Positions 15,866 to 24,143 are shown, counted from the stretch's first letter. The stretch: DNA of 64,000 nucleotides from Streptosporangium brasiliense (GCF_030811595.1 NZ_JAUSRB010000002.1:7626001-7690000), one strand, 5' to 3'. The notes: generated from the sequence alone by a model not told the origin. Numbers and translations are program-made.

Positions 15866-16864
15866 ATGACGCAGGACGACACCATTCAGGGCCCCACCGG
15901 GACCCTCGGCCGCGCAGGGGCACCTGCCCCGCAGGCGGCCACCTCCACTTTCGTCAACGGGCAGTTCCCGCGCAGACGGGGGCTGATCATCCTGATCAGC
16001 GGTCTCGTGGGCTTTCTGCTGACGATCGTCTGGTCGGCCGAGTTCGTCGACCAGACGATCGGCGACAACGTCGCCAACACGCTGCTCGGACACGACGCGA
16101 AGGAAACCCCGATCGCCGGCATCGCCGCCGGTATCGCGTTCGCGTTCGTCAGCGGGCTCGCCGGCTCGTTCACCGCCTGCAACATCGCCGCGTTCAGCGC
16201 GGTGGCCCCCCTGCTGGGCAGCGCCGGCAGCCGGTGGGGCCGGCTGGCCCACACGCTGAAGCCGCTGGGCTGGCTGTCGATCGGCATGATCACCGTATCC
16301 GCCGTCTACGGCGCGATCGTCGGGGCCGTGGGAACGAGCATGCCGCAGTTCTCGACCGTGCAGAACACCCCCGGGACCCTCTCGCCGCGCGGCATCCAGT
16401 CGATGGTGGTCTACGGCCTGATCGGGTTGGCGATGCTCTACCTGGGGCTGGCCGCGCTCGGCGTCGTCCGTGATCCGTTCGCCCGCGTCTCCCGGCGCTT
16501 CCCCAACGCGCCGATGGTGTTCATGGGCGCGCTGATCGGCGGGTTCCTGATCGGACGGCCGTTCGCGCTGTTCCGGCAGATGTTCCGGGAGGCGGCGGAG
16601 AGCGGCAACCCCCTGTACGGCGCGGCGGCCTTCGTCCTGCAGTCGGTCGGCAACATCGTCATCATGACGCTGCTGTTCTTGATCCTGTCGTCCGTCGCGG
16701 GCAGCCGGTTGCAGCGGTGGCTGATGGCCAAGCCGAGCCGGATCGCGGTCCTGACGGCGTCGTCGCTGATCGTCGCCGGGGTGTTCACCTTCCTGTACTG
16801 GGACGTGCGGATGCTGGCCCGCCGAGAGATCATCCCGTGGTATCCGACGGCGCCGTGGTCGTGA
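15866..16864 (+). CDS. Multi-spanning membrane protein, possibly CcdA/DsbD-like
   Basis: A 332-residue integral membrane protein with a soluble N-terminal 35 residues and about seven or eight hydrophobic segments. GAGGAG at 15854-15859 fits ATG 15866 better than ATG 15860. The segment LAGSFTACNIAAFSAVAPLLG recalls the Cys-containing first helix of CcdA/DsbD thiol-disulfide transporters, but a clear second partner Cys is not evident, so an electron-transfer role is only a suggestion. Another conserved-looking loop is PNAPMVFMGALIGGFLIGRP. The C-terminal WYPTAPWS is encoded by the first copy of a 27-bp tandem repeat. Confidence 0.7.
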   Translation: MTQDDTIQGPTGTLGRAGAPAPQAATSTFVNGQFPRRRGLIILISGLVGFLLTIVWSAEFVDQTIGDNVANTLLGHDAKETPIAGIAAGIAFAFVSGLAGSFTACNIAAFSAVAPLLGSAGSRWGRLAHTLKPLGWLSIGMITVSAVYGAIVGAVGTSMPQFSTVQNTPGTLSPRGIQSMVVYGLIGLAMLYLGLAALGVVRDPFARVSRRFPNAPMVFMGALIGGFLIGRPFALFRQMFREAAESGNPLYGAAAFVLQSVGNIVIMTLLFLILSSVAGSRLQRWLMAKPSRIAVLTASSLIVAGVFTFLYWDVRMLARREIIPWYPTAPWS

Positions 16865-16892
16865 CGGTATCCGACGACGCCGTGGTCGTGAC
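16839..16892 (+). repeat. 27-bp tandem duplication across a stop codon
   Basis: Two adjacent 27-bp units (16839-16865 and 16866-16892), beginning GGTATCCGACGGCGCCGTGG and differing at one base. The first unit contains the end and stop of the membrane protein gene; the second lies immediately downstream. Confidence 0.85.
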
Positions 16893-17051
16893 GCGCCCGC
16901 GCGCGGCGGTCCCGGCCCGGGCGCCGCGCTCCTCGCACGTGCCGGCGCCGTCCCCGACCAGGACGGCCGGAGCCGTCGCCGGGTAAGAAATCCTCGCGGC
17001 GATTCTCCGCCTTCTTTATCGACCGGTCCGTCTCCGTGACAGAACCATGAA

Positions 17052-17549
17052 TCAGAAAGGCGTTGCTGCGGCGCCCCGTCCGACGGACGGGGCCGCCGTC
17101 GAAGGGTGTGTCACCAACCGTCGATCCGGGGCGGGTCCGCCGGAAAGATTGTCCCCTGTCCTGTCCTCGGCCTCATCCGGCCCGCGCGCGGGCCGCCGCA
17201 GGGCGACGGCCAGCACCGAGTCCAGCTTCCGCTGGGACGTCTGGAGCTGGGTGATCGTCTCGGCGATGCGGGCGCGCTGCCGCTGCAGGTTGGAGATCAC
17301 GGCCGGGCAGGCCGACGTCACCATCTGCCCGTCCTCGTCGTGGACGCAGTGCAGGAACCGGGCGATGACCGTGGTGGGCAGGCCGGCCGCGAGCAGGGTG
17401 CGGATGTGGCCCACCGCGGCGACGTCGGATTCGGAGTAGTCGCGGTAGCCGTTGGCCAGCCGTACCGGCCTGAGCAGGCCCTGCTCCTCGTAGTAACGCA
17501 GCAACCGCCGGTTCACCCCCGTCTCCTGGACAAGGTCGCCGATCCGCAT
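17052..17549 (-). CDS. MerR-family transcriptional regulator
   Basis: A 165-residue MerR protein. GGAGGAAGCGC precedes ATG 17549. The N-terminal winged helix is MRIGDLVQETGVNRRLLRYY plus EEQGLLRPVRLANGYRDY. A long dimerisation helix follows (PAVISNLQRQRARIAETITQ). The C-terminal tail is Pro/Arg-rich without the metal-binding Cys pattern of MerR/CueR/ZntR, so it may sense an organic ligand or oxidant. It is divergent from an SDR gene whose promoter has the stretched spacer and central dyad that MerR proteins act on. Confidence 0.9.
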   Translation of the reverse strand: MRIGDLVQETGVNRRLLRYYEEQGLLRPVRLANGYRDYSESDVAAVGHIRTLLAAGLPTTVIARFLHCVHDEDGQMVTSACPAVISNLQRQRARIAETITQLQTSQRKLDSVLAVALRRPARGPDEAEDRTGDNLSGGPAPDRRLVTHPSTAAPSVGRGAAATPF

Positions 17550-17564
17550 GCGCTTCCTCCGGGA

Positions 17565-17595
17565 TTGACCCTCACATTGATGTGACCCCTTAACG
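17565..17595 (+). promoter_or_regulatory. MerR-type promoter with a 19-bp spacer
   Basis: TTGACC (17565-17570) and TTAACG (17590-17595) are separated by exactly 19 bp. The spacer carries the dyad TCACAT-TG-ATGTGA (17572-17585). Over-long 19-20-bp spacers with a central inverted repeat are the hallmark of MerR-activated promoters. The site lies between the MerR gene and the SDR gene and points toward the SDR gene. The -10 is weak. Confidence 0.65.
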
Positions 17596-17636
17596 TCCCC
17601 ATTGTTACCGATCACGGAGAGCAGAGGGAGCCAGGG

Positions 17637-18302
17637 ATGTCTGGAGCGGTGGTCATCGGAGCGGGCCCGGGGATCGGGCAGGCGGTCGCCCGGCGGTTCG
17701 CCAGGGAGGGATTTCCGATCGCCCTCATCGCACGCAGTGACCGGACGCTGGAGGCCGCGGCCAAGGCCGTCGCTCCCAGCGGCGTGCCGGTCGTCACCCT
17801 GACGGCCGACAGCACCGACGAGACCGCGCTGCGCGACGCCCTCGACGCGGCGTCCGGAGAACTCGGTCCGCCGGACGCCGTGGTGTACAACGCCGCGATC
17901 ATCCAGGCCGACGCGCCGGGCGAACTGTCGGTCCGTGCCCATCTGGACGCCTGGGCGGTCAACGTGGTCGGCGCGCTCACCGCCGCCGCCCACGTCGCGC
18001 CCGTGATGGCACGGCGCGGCGGCGGCTCGTTCCTCATCACCGGAGGCATGCCCGAGCCCGAAGTGGAGTATGTGAGCCTCTCGCTGGGCAAGGCCGGGGT
18101 CCGCACCCTGGTGACGCTGCTCGACCAGGCCTACGGGGCCTCCGGCGTGCACGTGGCCAGCGTCACCGTGGCCGGTCCCGTCGCCCCCGGCACCGACTTC
18201 GACCCCGACGACATCGCCGAACACTACTGGCGGCTGCACACCCAGCCGCGACACCAATGGGAGCACCAGGCCCTCCACAGCGGGCTGGAGGGCCGGCGTT
18301 GA
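17637..18302 (+). CDS. SDR-fold protein with atypical active site
   Basis: A 221-residue short-chain dehydrogenase/reductase-like protein. The Rossmann motif is intact (VIGAGPGIGQAVARRFAREG), with an Asp in LTADST and the NNAG-like VVYNAAI. The catalytic YxxxK is not normal: the region reads EVEYVSLSLGKAGVRTLV, so aligning the Lys puts Leu where Tyr is expected and the only Tyr lies seven residues before it. The protein may bind NAD(P) without classic reductase chemistry, or use a shifted Tyr. It is the probable target of the divergent MerR regulator. Confidence 0.82.
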   Translation: MSGAVVIGAGPGIGQAVARRFAREGFPIALIARSDRTLEAAAKAVAPSGVPVVTLTADSTDETALRDALDAASGELGPPDAVVYNAAIIQADAPGELSVRAHLDAWAVNVVGALTAAAHVAPVMARRGGGSFLITGGMPEPEVEYVSLSLGKAGVRTLVTLLDQAYGASGVHVASVTVAGPVAPGTDFDPDDIAEHYWRLHTQPRHQWEHQALHSGLEGRR

Positions 18303-18452
18303 CCGGCGTCACCGGCACCGTGTCGTCGCGGAGCGCGTCGAGGACGCGTGGCTCATCCGCCAGTATCACGCGGCCGATCACCGATCGATCCGTCAAGGCG
18401 ACGGTGCGGCCGGGCATGGTCGCCGGCCTGGCCGATCCCCGGGCCCGGCGGG

Positions 18453-19877
18453 TCAGCCGGTGCCGGACAGGCGCGGGGACAGCCGGCGCGCGCCGCCGCG
18501 GACCCGTGCGACCACCACCGCCGTACCCGCGGTCGCGGCCGTCACCAGCCAGATCATGAACGTCGGGTAGAGGTAGACCACCTGGATCCACATGATGTCG
18601 GCGCCCCGGGCGAGCACCCGGAAGACCGGGGTGATCGCCGCGCACAGCGCGAGCGGCGCCAGGCAGGGCAGCAGCCGCCACCGCTGCCACCCCGTACGGC
18701 GGGCGGCCCACCGCCGGGAGCGGGCCACCCCGCGCGCCGCCAGCCCGATGGTCACCAGGGTCAGCAGCACGAAGATGACGTCGGTGAGGAGGACGGGCGG
18801 CGCGGAGGGGATCTCCGGCGCGTCTCCCTCGATCATGGCGACCAGGCCGTCCATCAGGGCGCCGGCGTCGGCGAAGGCCATACCGGTGTTCGCCATAACC
18901 GCGACGCCGTACCCGGACCCTGGCATCAGCAGCTGATGGGCCGTGGAGGTGAAGAGGTCGCCGCCGTGCTCGACGACGGGCGTGCCACGCCTGGTCTCGC
19001 CGAGCGACCAGCCCAGGGCGTAGTGCCCGTTCTGCTCGGAGGGGGTGCGCATCTCCGTGACGCTCCGGGGGGACAGGACGCCGTTGTTCTGCGCGATCAG
19101 CCACCGGGCCATGTCGGCGGCGGTGCTGAGGACCCCGCCGGAGCCGTTGCCGAACCCGGTCGGCTCCGGCAGGGCGACCGCCTGTCCGAGGATGTACAGA
19201 TGGCCGCGCGCGCTGTCCGGCAGGTCCCGGTCGGTGTCGATCGTCATGCTGTCGCGCATGCCGAGCGGCGTGAACACGTGCGCGTCGAGGTAGGCCGCGA
19301 ACGGCTCTCCGCTCACCACCTCGACGAGCCGCGCGGCGACCTGGTAGTTGGTGTTGTGGTAGCTGAAGGCGGTCCCCGGGGCCGCGGCGAGCTCCGCCGT
19401 CCTGAGCCGTGCCACGGCGCCCTCCAACGTGCCGGGCTGGGGCAGGCTCTTCTCCCGGAAGGCCGAGTCGGCCATGCCCGACGTCTGGTTGAGCAGCTGC
19501 CGTACGGTGATCTCCGCTGCCCGGGGATCGGCCATCGTGAACTCGGGCAGGTAGGCGCGCACCGGTCTGTCGAGTCCGACCTGGCCCCGCTCCACCAGTT
19601 GCATGACGGCGAGGGAGGTGAAGGACTTGCTGACCGACGCGACGGCCATGGGGACGTCCGCCGTCACGGGATCACCGGAAGCGGTCTCGCCGTACCCGGC
19701 GGCATGGACGACTTCCGCCCCCTTGGTGATCGCCACCGCGACCCCGGGCAGCCCCGTCGCCTCGCGGTAGCGCTCGACGAACGCGTCCACTGCCGCAGGG
19801 GTGATGTCGTCTGCCTGGACGTGGCCAGGCAGGGGGAGCAGGGCGAGGAAGATCGCGGCAAGAGTGTTCCTGAGCAC
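18453..19877 (-). CDS. Beta-lactamase-family serine hydrolase with C-terminal membrane domain
   Basis: A 474-residue exported enzyme from a GTG start. A signal peptide (LAAIFLALLPLPGHVQA) precedes a class C/PBP-like domain with SVSK as SxxK (near residue 80), YHN as YxN (near 165) and HGG as the KTG-equivalent. The C-terminal 120 residues contain about four hydrophobic segments, a known layout in esterase/D-aminopeptidase-like PBPs. It likely acts outside the membrane on peptides, esters or cell-wall material. An IS element now ends 12 bp upstream of the start, so its original promoter, and perhaps ribosome site, has been displaced. Confidence 0.85.
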   Translation of the reverse strand: MLRNTLAAIFLALLPLPGHVQADDITPAAVDAFVERYREATGLPGVAVAITKGAEVVHAAGYGETASGDPVTADVPMAVASVSKSFTSLAVMQLVERGQVGLDRPVRAYLPEFTMADPRAAEITVRQLLNQTSGMADSAFREKSLPQPGTLEGAVARLRTAELAAAPGTAFSYHNTNYQVAARLVEVVSGEPFAAYLDAHVFTPLGMRDSMTIDTDRDLPDSARGHLYILGQAVALPEPTGFGNGSGGVLSTAADMARWLIAQNNGVLSPRSVTEMRTPSEQNGHYALGWSLGETRRGTPVVEHGGDLFTSTAHQLLMPGSGYGVAVMANTGMAFADAGALMDGLVAMIEGDAPEIPSAPPVLLTDVIFVLLTLVTIGLAARGVARSRRWAARRTGWQRWRLLPCLAPLALCAAITPVFRVLARGADIMWIQVVYLYPTFMIWLVTAATAGTAVVVARVRGGARRLSPRLSGTG

Positions 19878-19902
19878 CCGTCGACGCTAGTGGTCGCGCC
19901 CG

Positions 19903-20256
19903 TTAATTCGTCGGGGATGGCGGGTTGAGCCAGGCCGTAGTGTCGCCGAGGTAGAGGCCACAGGCGCAGTCGAGGGCTTCCTGCGGGGTGCCGGCCGGGT
20001 AGCCGGTGGACAGGACGGACTTCTCGTAGTCGTCGTGGCTGGCGCGGTAAATGGCGAACCCCCAGCTGGTGGCGGATCCAGCGTAGCGGAGCCGGCAGAG
20101 CGGCAGGGTGGTGCCATCGGGGAGCCGGCCGGCGACATAGGCGAACTCGCCGTGATAGCGGACGGTGATGCCGGCGAGCTGAGGCCAGCGCTCGCGTGCC
20201 CTGGCGGCCAGGCGCTGGCGTAGCGAGGTCATGGTCGACTCAGGTGGCCTTGCCAT
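19903..20256 (-). CDS. Small passenger protein inside the IS630 element
   Basis: A 117-residue soluble protein (109 if ATG 20232 is used) of unknown function. Motifs are RYHGEFAYVAGRLPDGTTLP, CRLRYAGSATSWGFAIYRAS, DDYEKSVLSTGYPAGTPQEA and LDCACGLYLGD. No signal peptide or DNA-binding motif is seen. The composition looks like a real actinomycete protein rather than a shadow frame. Its reading frame ends inside the inverted repeat, so it either travels with the element or was captured by it. It is transcribed outward, toward the serine hydrolase gene 25 bp away, and its promoter could now drive that gene. Confidence 0.7.
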   Translation of the reverse strand: MARPPESTMTSLRQRLAARARERWPQLAGITVRYHGEFAYVAGRLPDGTTLPLCRLRYAGSATSWGFAIYRASHDDYEKSVLSTGYPAGTPQEALDCACGLYLGDTTAWLNPPSPTN

Positions 20257-20298
20257 ACGGCCATCGTGCCCTACCCGCCTGGCTGCACCATGGAGGGC

Positions 20299-21450
20299 AT
20301 GCCCTCCAGTCCCTATGTCATATGCCTTGGCGACGCTGAGCGCGCTGAGCTGGAGTCCCTGTCCCGGCGCGGCTCAGCGCCGTTTCGCCTGGTGCTGCGA
20401 TCACAGATTGTGCTGCTCGCCGCGGCGGGCACAGCGAACCGGATGATCGCGGAGCGACTGGGCATCTGCCAGGACACGGCCCGCAAATGGCGGCGTCGGT
20501 ACTGTGAACAGGGCATCGAGGGGCTGGCCGACGCGCCGCGCCCCGGCAGGCCGCGCGTGTTCTCCGCCCGCATCGTGGCCGGGGTCAAGGCCCTCGCGTG
20601 CGAGATGCCCACCTCGAGCGGAACTCCCCTGGCCCGATGGACCTGCCCCGAGCTGGCCCGCCATACGGCAGCCAGCGGCATCGCTCCCGCGCCCTCGGCG
20701 TCCACCGTGCGCCGCTGGCTCGCCGACGACGCCCTGAAGCCCTGGCAGCACCGGTCGTGGATCTTTCCTCGTGACCCGCACTTCGCCCTCAAGGCATCCC
20801 GCGTCCTGGACCTCTACCAGCGGGAATGGGAAGGGGAGCCGCTCGGTGAGGACGAGTACGTGCTCAGCGCCGACGAGAAGCCCGGCGTCCAGGCCCGCAT
20901 GCGCATCCACCTCCCGCTCCCACCGGGGCCGGGGCGGGCGATGCGGATCGAGAGCGAGTACCACCGCTTCGGCACCCTCGCCTACCTGGCCGCCTACGAC
21001 GTCCATCATGCCCGGGTCATGGGTCGGTGCGAGCCAACCACTGGCATCAGGCCGTTCACCGCGCTCGTGGACCAGGTGATGCAGAGCGAGCCATACGCTT
21101 CGGCCAGGCGGGTCTTTTGGGTCGTGGACAACGGCTCCTCGCACCGGAACTGGGCGGCGGCAGCCCGGCTCAGCGACGCCTACCCGAACGCCCAGATGGT
21201 CCATCTGCCCGTCCACGCCTCCTGGCTCAACCAGATCGAGGTCTACTTCTCCGTCATCCAGCGCAAGCTCCTCAGCCCCGACGACTTTGAGGACCTCGAT
21301 GAGCTCGCCGCCCAAATCCTCGCCTTCGAGAACCACTACAACGCCGCAGCCAGGCCCTTCGACTGGAAGTTCACCCGCACCGACCTCAACCGCCTCCTGG
21401 CACGCATCAGACAGCACGACCGGCATGCACCGCACCCGCTGGCCGGATGA
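20299..21450 (+). CDS. IS630-family transposase
   Basis: A 383-residue DDE transposase. The N-terminal helix-turn-helix region includes SQIVLLAAAGTANRMIAERL and ICQDTARKWRRRY with a GLADAPRPGRPRVF linker. The catalytic triad is visible in VLSADEKPGVQ (first Asp), VFWVVDNGSSHRNW (second Asp) and NQIEVYFSVIQRKL (Glu). ATG 20299 is preferred because family proteins begin near MPSSPYVICL; ATG 20290 and an earlier GTG at 20266 are in frame. No frameshift is present, so it should be active. Confidence 0.92.
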   Translation: MPSSPYVICLGDAERAELESLSRRGSAPFRLVLRSQIVLLAAAGTANRMIAERLGICQDTARKWRRRYCEQGIEGLADAPRPGRPRVFSARIVAGVKALACEMPTSSGTPLARWTCPELARHTAASGIAPAPSASTVRRWLADDALKPWQHRSWIFPRDPHFALKASRVLDLYQREWEGEPLGEDEYVLSADEKPGVQARMRIHLPLPPGPGRAMRIESEYHRFGTLAYLAAYDVHHARVMGRCEPTTGIRPFTALVDQVMQSEPYASARRVFWVVDNGSSHRNWAAAARLSDAYPNAQMVHLPVHASWLNQIEVYFSVIQRKLLSPDDFEDLDELAAQILAFENHYNAAARPFDWKFTRTDLNRLLARIRQHDRHAPHPLAG

Positions 21451-21682
21451 TCCCCGACGAATTAACGGGCGCGACCACTAGTTACCGCCCAATTTCCAGG
21501 CTATTGCGAAATTCCTCTGCATTTCTTGCGGAAAACCGCCATCTCGGTCCGGGCCCCGCCGGACGGGACGCCCATAGGTGACCCCGGTTACTCACGGAAC
21601 CTTCGTCTCACGCTCAACTCCCATACGCCTTCCGGCCGTGCCCGCCACCGATTTTGGGTCACGGTGGCTACCGCGCCGCGTC

Positions 21683-22270
21683 ATGCTCAACGTCGAGACC
21701 AAGGTGGAGGCCGGCGCCCCGCAGGAGACGGCCCCCAGGGAGCAGTTCGTCCAGGTCACCCGGGAGGAGATCCGCAGGGCCGGCCTGCTGCGACAGGTCA
21801 CCGTCCAGAGCTTCGACTGGAGCTCGCTGATGCGGATGCGGGAGCTGGAACCGCGCCTGCCGATCGTGGCCCTGACCAAGCGGGACTTCCTGCAGACCGG
21901 CCGGCCCGGGGCCTCGCCCTGGCTCGGCGGGATCGACATCGACGACTTCGGCGGGGACCCGCTCAAGGCGGTCAAGTCCTTCGGCGCCGACGCGTTCTCG
22001 CCCGTGCACGGCTTCCCGCAGAACGGGAAGGTGACCGACCCCGGCTACCAGCCCTACGTCACCGGGGAGATGGTCGACCAGGCGCACAGCCTGGGCATCA
22101 AGGTGATCCCGTGGACCGTCGACGACGTGCCGACGATGAACAAGCTCATCGACGACGGCGTCGACGGAATGATCACCGACTACCCCGACCGGCTGCGGCT
22201 GCTGCTGTCCGAGCGCGGGTTCAAGCTCCCCAGGCGGTACGCCCTCGGCCCGTCCGGCGACCGGCCGTGA
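21683..22270 (+). pseudogene. Glycerophosphodiester phosphodiesterase, 5'-truncated
   Basis: The reading frame starts inside a GDPD domain. LNVETKVEAGAP matches the LNVEIK strand, and VTVQSFDWSSLMRMRELEPR, SPVHGFPQNGKVTDPGY and IKVIPWTVDDVPTMNKLIDD follow in normal order to DGMITDYPDRLRLLL. The N-terminal part with the catalytic HRG and PENT motifs is missing, so the enzyme should be inactive. The break lies about 200 bp from the right end of the IS630 element, so loss of the 5' part may be related to that insertion or to an earlier one. Confidence 0.75.
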
Positions 22271-22372
22271 CGGCCTCTCGGGCCGCCTGCTCCGGACCGC
22301 CGGCCCCGGGACCCGGCTGCGTCCGCCTCCGGGGTCGGTCAGCGATCTCCCCCTCCCGCCGCGACTGCGGAA

Positions 22373-22410
22373 AGTGACCGCGACTCCGGAGAGTGATCGC
22401 GACTCCGGAG
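22373..22410 (+). repeat. Two 19-bp tandem units before the DUF4916 gene
   Basis: AGTGACCGCGACTCCGGAG (22373-22391) is followed at once by the same unit with one change (22392-22410). A degenerate partial copy precedes it. The array ends 24 bp before the ATG of the next gene and may be part of its promoter or 5' leader. Confidence 0.75.
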
Positions 22411-22434
22411 CCGGGCGGGAAGTACGATCGATCA

Positions 22435-22971
22435 ATGACCGAAATGACCGAAGCCAGGCCCGGCTGGCTCTCCCCTGAAGAGCTGGAATCCACGCGCGCG
22501 CGGATGCCGATCCTCTATGTCGACGCCGTACCGGTGCGGGTCGACGACAAGGGAGTGGTCACGCATGTCGGCCTGTTGCTGCGCATCGGATCGGACGGGA
22601 CGGTCAGCCGCGCCCTCGTCTCCGGCCGCGTGCTCCACCACGAACGCGTCCGCGACGCGCTCATGCGCCACCTGGAGAAGGATCTCGGCCCGGTGGCGCT
22701 CCCCCACGTCCCGGTCTCTCCGCAGCCGTTCACCATCGCCGAATACTTCCCGACGCTCGGCGTCACCCCGTACCACGACCCCCGGCAGCACGCGGTCTCC
22801 CTCGCCTACGTCGTCCCGGTCGCGGGTGACTGCCGGCCCCGGCAAGACGCCCTGGACCTCGTCTGGTTCACCCCGCAGGAGGCCGCGTCGCCGCTGGTGC
22901 AGCAGGAGATGTCCGGCGGCCACGGCGTCCTGCTGAAGCAGGCCCTCGCGCACGTCGGCTGCCTCCCCTGA
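22435..22971 (+). CDS. NUDIX-like hydrolase family protein (DUF4916 type)
   Basis: A 178-residue cytoplasmic protein. It shows PGWLSPEELESTRARMPILY, VDAVPVRVDDKGVVTHVGLL, LVSGRVLHHERVRDALMRHL and DLVWFTPQEAASPLVQQEM, the pattern of DUF4916/NUDIX-fold proteins of actinomycetes. The canonical GX5EX7REUXEEXGU box is not seen, so hydrolase activity is uncertain. The start was chosen where homology begins; a second ATG lies three codons later. A 19-bp tandem repeat sits just upstream. Confidence 0.78.
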   Translation: MTEMTEARPGWLSPEELESTRARMPILYVDAVPVRVDDKGVVTHVGLLLRIGSDGTVSRALVSGRVLHHERVRDALMRHLEKDLGPVALPHVPVSPQPFTIAEYFPTLGVTPYHDPRQHAVSLAYVVPVAGDCRPRQDALDLVWFTPQEAASPLVQQEMSGGHGVLLKQALAHVGCLP

Positions 22972-22995
22972 GCTCCGCGGGAGCAGGAGCGCCGG

Positions 22996-23017
22996 GGCGT
23001 CCGGCGCGACGGACGCC
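22996..23017. terminator. Hairpin between convergent genes
   Basis: An 8-bp inverted repeat GGCGTCCG/CGGACGCC with a 6-nt loop, between the ends of the DUF4916 gene (22971) and the SnoaL-like gene (23070). Confidence 0.5.
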
Positions 23018-23069
23018 GGCGGTGACGCCTCCCCCGCGGGGGCGGGGCGCCGCCGGCACTCCCCCGGTC

Positions 23070-23474
23070 TCAGTCCACCTGCTCGGGCGCGAAGTAGTCA
23101 CGCAGCTGGGCGATCTTCCCGTCGCGGAGGCGGAAGATCTGGACCAGTGACATGACCGTGGCCCCGCCGGGCCCGTCGAGGGCGGTGTCGATCTCGGCGA
23201 TGAACACCTCGGGGTCGGCGGTGGCGTGCAGTACGTACCGGGACCCCTCCACGTTCACCGAGAGGTCGGCGTCCGCCGACCTCTCGTAGTAGGCGGCCAT
23301 CGCCTCGCGGATCTCCTCGCGTCCCTCCAGCCGCCGGGGGAAGGCGCGGCCGGCCGGGACGAGCGGCGCCTCGAGGACACCGTCCACGGTGAACATCTCG
23401 GCCAGTGCGGTGGCGTTCCGGGTCATCCCGGACCAGATGTAACGCTCGAAGATCTCCTGCGGAGTCGCGGGCAC
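23070..23474 (-). CDS. SnoaL-like/NTF2-fold protein
   Basis: A 134-residue protein starting at GTG 23474, preceded by GAAGGAG. It reads TPQEIFERYIWSGMTRNATA, LAEMFTVDGVLEAPLVPAGR, EGREEIREAMAAYYERSADA and FRLRDGKIAQLRDYFAPEQV, a complete SnoaL_2-type domain with the typical C-terminal Asp-Tyr-Phe. The role may be ligand binding or isomerase-like catalysis; no partner gene clarifies it. A longer frame reaching 23555 exists, but the ribosome site supports the shorter protein. Confidence 0.85.
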   Translation of the reverse strand: MPATPQEIFERYIWSGMTRNATALAEMFTVDGVLEAPLVPAGRAFPRRLEGREEIREAMAAYYERSADADLSVNVEGSRYVLHATADPEVFIAEIDTALDGPGGATVMSLVQIFRLRDGKIAQLRDYFAPEQVD

Positions 23475-23561
23475 GGTGAACTCCTTCGCTCGGGCGGGCG
23501 TAGAAACTACATCACCCGGTCCGTACGGGCCACCCCCCGCGGGGTCGGGGAGCATCCGGAC

Positions 23562-24059
23562 TCACCGGATCCGCCAGAGGCTCTCGTCCACGCGGACCCC
23601 GGGCAGGCCCGGCACCGGCGCCGTGGCCGCCTGGAGCACCGACCGGTCGTCCTCCCTTTCCTCCATCGCGACACGGAGACGGCTGCCGTCCGCCAGGATC
23701 ACCGTCCACAGTCCCGGCGGCTCGGCCTCGCCGTACAGCACGTACGCCCCGAAGCGCGCGGCGAACCTCTCGGCGAACTCCCGGCGGCCCACCCGGTCGG
23801 CGAGCCGTCCCTCGATGCCGACGTCGAAGTCCATCGCGAAGTGGCCGGTGACCTGCTGGTAGGTGCAGAACGCGGCGAACACCACCTCTGGCGGGACGTC
23901 CCGCAGGTCCTCGGCGACCCGGTCACGGTGACCGATGAACAGCTCGTGCTCGGCGATCCCGAAGCAGTCGAGCAGGAACTCCCGCAGCTCGGCCTCCGGG
24001 ACGGACCGGGACGACAGGCCGTCGTAGCCCGTGGCAGGTGTCTCCGTCACGGGGGCCAT
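23562..24059 (-). CDS. Conserved hypothetical protein
   Basis: A 165-residue soluble protein. The sequence contains LREFLLDCFGIAEHELFIGH, FCTYQQVTGHFAMDFDVGIE, AERFAARFGAYVLYGEAEPP and a final strand-rich part ending ESLWRIR. This resembles small actinomycete proteins of immunity- or SMI1-like type, but I do not recognise the family with confidence. Start at ATG 24059 (MAPVTETPATGY); an in-frame upstream ATG at 24101 adds Gly/Glu-rich residues. It follows the winged-helix protein gene on the same strand by about 85 bp. Confidence 0.65.
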   Translation of the reverse strand: MAPVTETPATGYDGLSSRSVPEAELREFLLDCFGIAEHELFIGHRDRVAEDLRDVPPEVVFAAFCTYQQVTGHFAMDFDVGIEGRLADRVGRREFAERFAARFGAYVLYGEAEPPGLWTVILADGSRLRVAMEEREDDRSVLQAATAPVPGLPGVRVDESLWRIR

Positions 24060-24143
24060 CCTACGTACCCACCCGTCCTCGCCCTCGGCTCCGCCGGACA
24101 CCTCACGCCGGACCGGCCCCCGCGCCCAGCCGGACTCAAGGAC

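Larger units (their letters stand above)
19890..21478. mobile_element. IS630-family insertion sequence with 28-bp perfect inverted repeats
   Basis: The ends are perfect 28-bp inverted repeats (19890-19917 and 21451-21478), beginning GTGGTCGCGCCCGTTAATTC. Each end is flanked by TA within CTA...TAG, exactly what results when an IS630-type element duplicates TA at a CTAG target. The 1,589-bp element holds a full-length transposase on the plus strand and an oppositely oriented 117-residue passenger gene whose TAA stop lies inside the left repeat. Perfect ends and an intact transposase suggest a recent or still mobile copy. Confidence 0.92.

Noticed and set aside
17550..18278. Extension of the MerR reading frame to a 408-residue protein
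   Set aside because: A good ribosome site and MerR homology both begin at 17549; the upstream part is antisense to the SDR gene.
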